Below are positions 1 to 4,833 of a DNA stretch of 5,911 nucleotides, piece by piece (position 1 is the first letter of the stretch; each line of letters begins with the position of its first letter). The position numbers were made by a program, and so were the translations under genes. The notes under the pieces are model-generated. The model had not been told where the DNA came from, did not search any database, and was given only the letters and a program-made list of their open reading frames with translations. The stretch comes from JAXGYX01 sp964487355 (GTDB taxonomy: Bacteria > Bacillota > Clostridia > Saccharofermentanales > Fastidiosipilaceae): NCBI GenBank assembly GCA_964487355.1, contig CAZAPS010000061.1, positions 1-5,911 on the forward strand. The letters run 5' to 3'.

Positions 1-8
1 AATTTTCC

Positions 9-14
9 TATAAT
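9..14 (+). promoter_or_regulatory. Candidate -10 box upstream of yebC
   Basis: The hexamer TATAAT is a perfect match to the housekeeping -10 consensus. It lies 36 bases before the yebC start codon, which would give a leader of about 30 bases carrying the ribosome binding site. The matching -35 box would fall before the first base of the window, so the promoter cannot be confirmed here. The surrounding bases are very AT-rich, which raises the chance of a random match. Confidence 0.4.
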
Positions 15-38
15 AAATAAGAATCAATATAATTCAGC

Positions 39-44
39 AGGAGG
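39..44 (+). promoter_or_regulatory. Strong Shine-Dalgarno site of yebC
   Basis: AGGAGG, a full match to the anti-Shine-Dalgarno core, sits 6 bases before the ATG at 51. It fixes the yebC start and shows that the host uses classical Shine-Dalgarno initiation. Confidence 0.85.
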
Positions 45-50
45 AATAAC

Positions 51-776
51 ATGGACGGACATTCAAAATGGAGCAACATCAAACGTAAAAAAGGAGCTGC
101 CGATCAGAAGAGGGCTAAGATTTTCACTAAAATCGGTCGGGAGATACAGGTCGCGGTTCGAGAAGGAGGCGCCGATCCCGAGACGAACACCAAGCTCAAA
201 GATGTTATTGCCAAAGCCCGGTCCAATAATATGCCCAATGACAATATACAGCGCAGCATCGCCAAAGCCGCGGGTGGCGCGTCAAATGAAAACTTTGAAG
301 AGATTCAATATGAGGGCTATGGCGCCTCGGGTGTCGCTTTTATGGTCCGAACTTTGACAGACAATCGCAATCGAACCGCCGGAGATGTGCGTCATTCTTT
401 TGACAAGTTTGGAGGGAATCTCGGGACGACCGGATGTGTGTCCTTCATGTTTGAGGTCAAGGGCGTCATCGTGCTTGAAAAGGAGCTTTACGAAGACGCG
501 GAACAGGTGATGCTGCACGCGCTGGAAGCCGGAGCCGATGATATAGAGGAAGAGGACGAGGCCTATGTCATCACGACCTCACCCGAACTGTTTCACGAGG
601 TGGTCGCTTATTTGGAAAAAGAGAATTACGTGTTCGCGAGCAGCACGGTCGAGCCCGTGCCGGAGAATTATATGAGTGTGACCGATCCGGCGGCCGTCGA
701 GCAGCTGGAAAAATTGATTGACGCGTTGGAAGAAAATGACGACGTGCAAGATGTATATCATAACTGGGAGCAATGA
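51..776 (+). CDS. yebC: YebC/PmpR/TACO1 family regulator or translation factor
   Basis: This is a full-length member of the YebC/PmpR family (241 residues; family members are usually about 240-250). The N-terminus has the family signature GHSKW (residues 3-7) followed by a basic helix. Further conserved blocks are NDNIQRSIAKAAGG (63-76), EIQYEGYGASGVA (84-96) and LTDNRNRTAGDVRHSF (102-117), with GGNLGTTGCVSF at 121-132. Family members were first described as DNA-binding transcriptional regulators. Mitochondrial TACO1 and bacterial YebC proteins are now also linked to translation, notly helping ribosomes through proline-rich stretches. The sequence does not decide which role applies here. The start follows a strong AGGAGG. 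The stop shares one base with the next gene, so the two are probably translated together. In many Bacillota yebC lies near ruvC, but no ruv gene is seen in this window. The family call is very sure. Confidence 0.97.
   Translation: MDGHSKWSNIKRKKGAADQKRAKIFTKIGREIQVAVREGGADPETNTKLKDVIAKARSNNMPNDNIQRSIAKAAGGASNENFEEIQYEGYGASGVAFMVRTLTDNRNRTAGDVRHSFDKFGGNLGTTGCVSFMFEVKGVIVLEKELYEDAEQVMLHALEAGADDIEEEDEAYVITTSPELFHEVVAYLEKENYVFASSTVEPVPENYMSVTDPAAVEQLEKLIDALEENDDVQDVYHNWEQ
766..770 (+). promoter_or_regulatory. Shine-Dalgarno site of the NTPase gene, inside the yebC end
   Basis: GGGAG lies within the last codons of yebC. It is 5 bases before the ATG at 776 but only 2 before the ATG at 773. The spacing favours 776 as the real start, giving a TGATG stop/start overlap and likely translational coupling. 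Confidence 0.5.
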
Positions 777-1933
777 TGGCCACATTTGATTGGAAATCAA
801 GAATCAGACGCTCAAAACGGGTCAAACGAACGGTAAAACCGGATCCGGAAGCCGAGTTGCGCCAGTTGCGCGAGGCGATCGACAGCGGAGACATCATCGG
901 CAGTCCTCCGGAGGAAGTGACAATGCCTCCGGCTCCCGCCACTCCGGGCATCAGTCCGATTGGCCGATTGGCGAATGTGGTTGGTCAATTTCAGCAACAG
1001 GATGAAGCCCGTGTAAACGAGCAAACGAAGCTGACGCTGTCAAAAATCGCGGTTGTCGCGTTTGTGGGGCCCAGCGGTACCGGTAAAAGCACGCGCGCGA
1101 TTCGAGTCTGCCAACAAAACAATATCCACTATCTGATCGATGACGGTCTTTTAATTCACGGCAGCAGGATCGTGGCGGGATCATCGGCGAAGCGCGCTCC
1201 GACCAAGATGGAATCGGTAAGGCAGGCTTTGTTTATGGACCCTACCCGCGCGGCCAACATGCGTAGGGCGCTTGCTGAAAACAAACCGACGACGTTGATG
1301 ATTTTGGGAACGTCGGACAACATGTTGTCCAAAATCTGCAACAATCTGTGGCTAAATCCACCTTCCATGCTGATTCGCATCGAGGATGTTGCCACTGAGG
1401 AAGAGCGCCAGATCGCCAAACAGACGCGCATGACCGCGGGGCAGCACACGATACCGGTCCCGAGCATGGAGATCAAACACGAATTCTCGGGCTATTTCTC
1501 AGACCCGATGGATCGGTTGCGCCGTCGCCTGGATCGCGAGTTGGGCGTCAAAAACCTTAGCTTTGAGAACGCCCGCACGGTGGTTCGGCCAACTTTTTCC
1601 AGTCTGGGTCACTATTCCATGTCGGATGAGGCGATGGAACACATGATTGAACTGATCGTTCGCAAAGTTGAAGGCGTCGACTCCCAGATCGGCTTTCGCC
1701 TGCAAAAAGAAAAGACAGGCGTGGTTTTATCACTCGAATTGTCCTTGGTGTATGGACATAACGCCTATGACATACTTAAAAACGCTCAAGAGCTGGTCAG
1801 CAAACAGGTGGAAGAATACACGTCCATCAGTGTGCTGGCGGTAAATGTGACCGCCAAACGGGTGGTGAAAATTCACGAAAACAGAAAAACTGATTTGGCG
1901 CGCGCGCCTGTCGCGCCTTTGACCGACCGCTGA
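776..1933 (+). CDS. P-loop NTPase with C-terminal Asp23/Gls24-like domain
   Basis: This predicted cytoplasmic protein has 385 residues counted from the ATG at 776; an ATG at 773 would add one. It has a basic N-terminus (residues 7-20), then an acidic and proline-rich linker (roughly 22-60). A P-loop follows with Walker A motif GPSGTGKST (98-106), preceded by a hydrophobic strand (KIAVVAFV). The segment LIDDGLLIHG (120-129) could contribute acidic residues to the active site, but I see no textbook Walker B motif. Residues about 281-366 resemble the Asp23/Gls24 (DUF322) domain: a helix, two strands including VVLSLELSLVYG, a long helix with VSKQVEEYT, then ISVLAVNVTAKRV. Asp23/Gls24 proteins in Gram-positive bacteria are usually small envelope-stress proteins without an ATPase. 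There is no signal peptide. It follows yebC with a one-base overlap, so co-expression is likely. The substrate and function are unknown. The P-loop is certain, and the C-terminal assignment is by pattern only. Confidence 0.85.
   Translation: MATFDWKSRIRRSKRVKRTVKPDPEAELRQLREAIDSGDIIGSPPEEVTMPPAPATPGISPIGRLANVVGQFQQQDEARVNEQTKLTLSKIAVVAFVGPSGTGKSTRAIRVCQQNNIHYLIDDGLLIHGSRIVAGSSAKRAPTKMESVRQALFMDPTRAANMRRALAENKPTTLMILGTSDNMLSKICNNLWLNPPSMLIRIEDVATEEERQIAKQTRMTAGQHTIPVPSMEIKHEFSGYFSDPMDRLRRRLDRELGVKNLSFENARTVVRPTFSSLGHYSMSDEAMEHMIELIVRKVEGVDSQIGFRLQKEKTGVVLSLELSLVYGHNAYDILKNAQELVSKQVEEYTSISVLAVNVTAKRVVKIHENRKTDLARAPVAPLTDR
1897..1917 (+). other. GC-only hairpin at the 3' end of the NTPase gene
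   Basis: GGCGCG (1897-1902) pairs with CGCGCC (1912-1917) around a 9-base loop and is followed by TTTG. The left arm also begins a perfect 12-base palindrome, GGCGCGCGCGCC (1897-1908). The hairpin lies in the last codons, 14 bases before the stop codon. It could slow or partly terminate transcription, but the run of T is too short for a convincing intrinsic terminator. Confidence 0.25.
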
Positions 1934-2046
1934 CCGCGATCGTTCAACCCGGCTGACCGGACCGTTCGCCGTGAACATGATCGTGATTTTCCCGGGTGGC
2001 CACGAACAATGATGTATGATCAACGCATGATTTTGTTATGAATTAT

Positions 2047-2054
2047 GGAGAGGA
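2047..2054 (+). promoter_or_regulatory. Shine-Dalgarno site deciding the start of the DsrE-like gene
   Basis: GGAGAGGA lies 5 bases before the ATG at 2060. The upstream in-frame ATG at 2045 overlaps the region just before this site and has no Shine-Dalgarno of its own. The start at 2060 is therefore preferred. Confidence 0.7.
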
Positions 2055-2059
2055 CAGTT

Positions 2060-2470
2060 ATGAAAATCAAGAAAGAAATGTTGCTGAAACAAGACGAGTT
2101 TCTGATCGAGATTGACAATGCGCCCAACGAGGATGTTATCTTTATTTTCAATAGGGATCGGACAGGTTGTGGATGTGAAGATGATAAAATGAACAGTCTG
2201 TTGGTCCATCTTTCGATCCGCGCATTGGCGAGATTGCCAAAATCGCCCGCCGCGCTGGTATTTTATGGCACCGGTGTGAATCTTGCGTTGAAGAACGGGG
2301 AGAGCGGAAAATCACTGCTCGCGCTGCAAGAGAAGGGGACCTCGATCTATTACGGGTCCACATCGGTCGAATATTTAAAACTCAATATGGCTGACCTGGT
2401 CGGTGAACGCATTCAACCGACTCAACTGATGGATCGACTGATGAATGCGGGGAAAGTGATAACATTGTGA
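2060..2470 (+). CDS. DsrE-like protein related to the YedF C-terminal domain, usual cysteine missing
   Basis: This is a small predicted cytoplasmic protein of 136 residues. From about residue 25 to the end it follows the pattern of the DsrE-like C-terminal domain of selenium-metabolism YedF: a first strand (VIFIFNRD), a helix (KMNSLLVHLSIRAL, 43-56), the strand AALVFYGTGVNLAL (64-77), a helix ending LLALQEKGTSIYYG, and a C-terminal MNAGKVITL. True YedF proteins also have an N-terminal TusA/SirA-like domain, which is absent here. They normally carry a cysteine motif of the form CGTCLD after the third strand. Here that place reads YYGSTSVEY (97-105), with serine 102 where a cysteine would be expected. 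Instead, GCGC (36-39) gives a C-x-C pair at 37 and 39, at the place where relatives usually have a glycine-rich GxGxxDE segment. Sulfur-transfer activity by the usual mechanism is therefore doubtful. No other sulfur or selenium gene is nearby. The fold assignment is from memory of family patterns. Confidence 0.85.
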   Translation: MKIKKEMLLKQDEFLIEIDNAPNEDVIFIFNRDRTGCGCEDDKMNSLLVHLSIRALARLPKSPAALVFYGTGVNLALKNGESGKSLLALQEKGTSIYYGSTSVEYLKLNMADLVGERIQPTQLMDRLMNAGKVITL

Positions 2471-2572
2471 TACAATCGAATGAGATTTCAGTCTTAAACA
2501 TCTAACTTGTGCCGGGCGCGGAAAATGAGAACAGTCCGCTACGTCCACGTTTGGAATTCGGAGTCTAGCTAT

Positions 2573-2983
2573 ATGAATGAAGCGGATATCATATCTCGCC
2601 TGACAATTGTTAAAATGGAGATGTCCGTCTGCAGAAAAGGCAGTACAAGTGTGCGAATCGATCTTCAGAATCGCTTGCTAAGCTGGCGTGAGTCCAATCG
2701 CTGGAATCGTAATTTCACCCGCTCAATCAATGTTAAAGAGCGCGACAGTGTCCGCGAGGGTCTGCGCGACAGCAATGTGTTGAATTGGGATGTCCACTAC
2801 GGAGTGGCTTCTGATTCCGGCCGATCATCTCAGTATGAGGTGGCATGGCAGCTTTCACTTTATATAGATGACATTGAGCCGGATTTTGTGTTCGTTGGAC
2901 AAGATGAATATCCAAACGAGTTCAACCAGTGGATTGAGGTGATCAGCTCTGTCTGTCGCCAGACTTTTCAGGTACTCGACTGA
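2573..2983 (+). CDS. Unrecognised 136-residue protein
   Basis: I do not recognise this gene by name. The preferred start is the ATG at 2573, which has GGAG at 2560-2563, 9 bases before it. Open frame continues upstream to an ATG at 2525 and a TTG at 2507, but neither has a good ribosome binding site. The predicted protein is soluble, with no signal peptide or membrane segment. The N-terminal part (ISRLTIVKMEMSV, 7-19) looks like a beta strand. The middle is charged and rich in Arg, Asn and Ser (about 22-68). The C-terminal part has YEVAWQLSLYIDD (88-100), VFVGQDEYPNEFNQW (106-120) and a final helix. This tail recalls small clostridial hypothetical proteins with a W-x-L strand, then a YP..F..W pattern and a last helix. 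That resemblance is an impression only. It lies 102 bases after the DsrE-like gene and 62 before the Smr gene, on the same strand. Coding is supported by length, a continuous frame and a plausible protein composition. Confidence 0.6.
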   Translation: MNEADIISRLTIVKMEMSVCRKGSTSVRIDLQNRLLSWRESNRWNRNFTRSINVKERDSVREGLRDSNVLNWDVHYGVASDSGRSSQYEVAWQLSLYIDDIEPDFVFVGQDEYPNEFNQWIEVISSVCRQTFQVLD

Positions 2984-3045
2984 GAATTGTTTTTCTGACA
3001 TGGGACACTCGGCATGTTGTCCAGGATATTTTTGAAAGGCTTGAC

Positions 3046-3402
3046 ATGGCGAGAAAACCCGTTGTTAACATCATCAACATTGAATGGGGCTGCCCGACCG
3101 TCAGCCGGGCAGAGCAGCGGTTAAAAATGGAACTTGCCACGCTGCGTCGCGCCGGAGCGAAATACGCCAAGGTGATCCACGGTTACGGTTCAAGTGGAGT
3201 GGGCGGCTCGATCCGCGGGATGTGTCGCGCGCGGTTGAGGTTCATGCGCGAGAATCAATTGATCAAAGCCATCTGCGCCGGGGAGAGTTTTGGACCGTTC
3301 AGCCCCGAAGGACGGAGCATAGTGAATCAGGCGCCGTTGTTGCGCCAAGATGCTGATTGGTCGAGAGCCAATCCGGGCATCACGATCGTTGTGTTAAAAT
3401 AG
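3046..3402 (+). CDS. Standalone Smr (small MutS-related) domain protein
   Basis: The protein has 118 residues and is essentially one Smr domain plus a short tail. Smr domains bind or nick nucleic acids and occur fused to MutS2 or, as here, alone. The core is VVNIINIEWGCPTVSRAEQ (6-24), then a helix (LKMELATLRRAGA), then VIHGYGSSGVGGSIR (43-57). The last segment matches the family HGxGxG...LR loop, with a longer glycine-serine insertion than the classic HGKGTGALR form. The tail ends in NPGITIVVL (109-117), a strand often seen at the end of this subgroup. The usual LDLHG motif near the N-terminus reads INIEWG (11-16), so its aspartate and histidine are not conserved. Nuclease activity is therefore uncertain, and nucleic acid binding is more likely. 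GAAAGG at 3034-3039, 6 bases before the ATG, supports the start. The uracil-DNA glycosylase gene follows after 76 bases. Confidence 0.88.
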   Translation: MARKPVVNIINIEWGCPTVSRAEQRLKMELATLRRAGAKYAKVIHGYGSSGVGGSIRGMCRARLRFMRENQLIKAICAGESFGPFSPEGRSIVNQAPLLRQDADWSRANPGITIVVLK

Positions 3403-3478
3403 CAAATCATGTGCGATTCATTTTATGGTATTCGCGCGATGTAGATTTGTGTGATCATAGAATGAGTGGGGATGGAAG

Positions 3479-4105
3479 ATGTCGGTACAAACGTGGCAAG
3501 ACTTCACAGCGGCCTGCGAACAATGCAAGGCGTGCGATCTATGGGAACGGCGTCGCAACGTCGTGATTTGGAGAGGTGCCGTTCAGGCTCCTTTGCTATT
3601 TATCGGCGAAGGCCCCGGCGCAGATGAGGATGCACAGGGTAAACCGTTTGTCGGCCGATCCGGCCAGCTTCTGGACATGTTGTTGACGGCGTTTGGTTTG
3701 GATGAGTCTCATTATCACATCGCCAATATTGTCAAGTGCAGACCGCCGGAGAATCGTCAGCCGACCGATAAAGAGGTGGAAGCCTGCAAGCCACTGTTGA
3801 GACAACAGTTTTTGTATGTTCGTCCAAAGGTTATAGTGCTGCTCGGCGGTGTCGCCTATCGACATTTTACCGGAGATGAAACTAAAATCAGTCAGGTGAG
3901 GGGAATTGTCAGGGAAAGTAGTGGATACTTTGTAATACCGACCTACCATCCGGCTTATATCTTGCGCAACAACAAAATGCGAGAGGTTTTATGGTCAGAC
4001 ATCGCGCTGGCCCGACAAAAGCTGGAAGACTTGGGAGAGTTGCCGGCGTTGACTTTTATGCCGCAGATGCCTTTGGACTATCCTCGAAAAACAGCGAGCA
4101 CATAG
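3479..4105 (+). CDS. Family 4 uracil-DNA glycosylase (4Fe-4S)
   Basis: This 208-residue enzyme removes uracil from DNA, arising from cytosine deamination, and so starts base excision repair. Family 4 features are all present. The N-terminal C-x2-C pair (C16, C19) is followed by the LWERR stretch, and a second pair is C87 and C103, spaced as in the Thermus enzyme; together they should hold a 4Fe-4S cluster. Motif A is GEGPGADEDAQGKPFVGRSG (43-62), which holds the acidic water-activating and uracil-pocket residues. NIVKCRPPENR (83-93), LLGGVAYRHF (121-130) and the second active-site motif YHPAYILRN (156-164, with H157) complete the fold. An extra cysteine, C13, makes the start of the cluster region C-x2-C-x2-C. 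The length is normal for the family, which is around 190-230 residues. GGGGA at 3468-3472, 6 bases before the ATG, supports the start. Older annotations call such proteins phage SPO1 DNA polymerase-related. The assignment is very sure. Confidence 0.97.
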   Translation: MSVQTWQDFTAACEQCKACDLWERRRNVVIWRGAVQAPLLFIGEGPGADEDAQGKPFVGRSGQLLDMLLTAFGLDESHYHIANIVKCRPPENRQPTDKEVEACKPLLRQQFLYVRPKVIVLLGGVAYRHFTGDETKISQVRGIVRESSGYFVIPTYHPAYILRNNKMREVLWSDIALARQKLEDLGELPALTFMPQMPLDYPRKTAST

Positions 4106-4107
4106 GA

Positions 4108-4120
4108 AATTGATTCAATT
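4108..4120. promoter_or_regulatory. AT-rich palindrome between the glycosylase and the C39-like gene
   Basis: AATTGATTCAATT is a perfect inverted repeat with 6-base arms and a 1-base centre. It occupies most of the 29-base gap before the C39-like gene and ends 3 bases before that gene's Shine-Dalgarno (GGAAAGGA, 4124-4131). It could be an operator for a dimeric repressor, but AT-rich gaps produce such repeats by chance. Confidence 0.25.
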
Positions 4121-4134
4121 ATTGGAAAGGAATC

Positions 4135-4833
4135 ATGTTCGTGAGACATCGTGCCAGCGCCCCTTTTCAGTCTTTCGCGAATCGCTTGACGCCTATTAGG
4201 TTCGCGCTTGTTTGTCTTTTGATTTTGTTTTTATTCAATCGTCCGGAGTTGATTGGAGTCAGCGCAGTGGAGCCTGAAGACAATCGCATCTGGAATAATG
4301 GAGTGGCGGTTCAAGATGAAGTCTTGTTGGAGATGCTGCATTTTCGCCAGGCGGACGAGCGCTGGGCGTCAGTCGGCATGGGTGTTTCACAAAAATCAAT
4401 TGGTGAATATGGCTGCGCGCTGACCAGTTTGGCGATGTACGCCACCAATATGGGTGTTGACACCGACCCTGAGCGCCTCAACCTTATGCTCGGAGACGAC
4501 GCGAATCCTGTCGAATGGGAGGCGTTCGCGGCCGAACTGGGCTATCGACTGATTCATAAGGAAGACAGCATTGATCTACATAATAAGTTAGTCAGCAAAG
4601 AGTATGTCGAGGACACAGTGGTGCGATCGCTGTCCGAAGGAAAACCGGCGATAATCGGCATCTGGAACAGTGAGTCATATTGGACGCATTTTGTCGTCGC
4701 GTACGGCTATCGCTATGAAGATGGAAACTATGTGATTTATGTGCGCGATCCGAGTGTGAACAACGACTATCAGACATTGGATGACATCGACCCGGTGTGG
4801 GCGTATTATCGGTTGGTGGTGTTGGGACAATGA
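4135..4833 (+). CDS. Secreted C39-like cysteine protease
   Basis: This 232-residue exported protein belongs to the C39-like papain-fold group (Peptidase_C39_2 type). It has a basic N-terminus, a hydrophobic stretch (RFALVCLLILFLF, 22-34) and a likely signal peptidase I site after VSA (residue 44). The rest should act outside the membrane. The catalytic parts are visible: oxyanion glutamine Q72 in FRQADERW, nucleophile C94 in GEYGCALTSLAM, histidine H185 in WTHFVVAYGY and D205 in YVRDPSVNN. The spacing and the GCALTSLAM signature fit the family, so it is probably an active thiol peptidase. The target is unknown; relatives include cell-surface and wall-associated proteins. There is no ABC transporter domain, unlike true bacteriocin-processing C39 proteases. 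GGAAAGGA (4124-4131) precedes the ATG. The stop overlaps the start of the next gene (ATGA), so the two are probably translated as a pair. An uncleaved N-terminal anchor is the alternative topology. Confidence 0.9.
   Translation: MFVRHRASAPFQSFANRLTPIRFALVCLLILFLFNRPELIGVSAVEPEDNRIWNNGVAVQDEVLLEMLHFRQADERWASVGMGVSQKSIGEYGCALTSLAMYATNMGVDTDPERLNLMLGDDANPVEWEAFAAELGYRLIHKEDSIDLHNKLVSKEYVEDTVVRSLSEGKPAIIGIWNSESYWTHFVVAYGYRYEDGNYVIYVRDPSVNNDYQTLDDIDPVWAYYRLVVLGQ

Noticed and set aside
571..951. Minus-strand open frame across the yebC-NTPase junction
   Set aside because: It is antisense to two well-supported genes, and its translation is rich in Arg, Pro and Ser without family features.
893..960. 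Proline-rich linker of the NTPase as a target of the neighbouring YebC factor
   Set aside because: The linker has only PP pairs and no PPP run. Similar pairs occur in other genes here, so a regulatory link is not supported.
2015..2020. TATGAT in the 1934-2059 gap, as a possible -10 box for the DsrE-like gene
   Set aside because: It matches 5 of 6 consensus bases, but the region 17 bases upstream is CCCGGG-like with no -35 match. The evidence is too weak to call a promoter.
2464..2476. Inverted repeat ATTGT-GAT-ACAAT across the stop codon of the DsrE-like gene, with TACAAT resembling a -10 box
   Set aside because: Five-base arms are expected by chance in a window of this size, no -35 box lies upstream, and half the repeat is coding.
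2996..3019. Weak hairpin (TGACATG with CATGTTG) before the Smr gene
   Set aside because: It needs two G-T pairs and a 10-base loop and has no T-run after it, so it is neither a convincing terminator nor a riboswitch.
3041..3046. Perfect TTGACA at the Smr start codon, as a possible -35 box
   Set aside because: No -10-like sequence is found 16-18 bases downstream, and a promoter here would start inside the gene.
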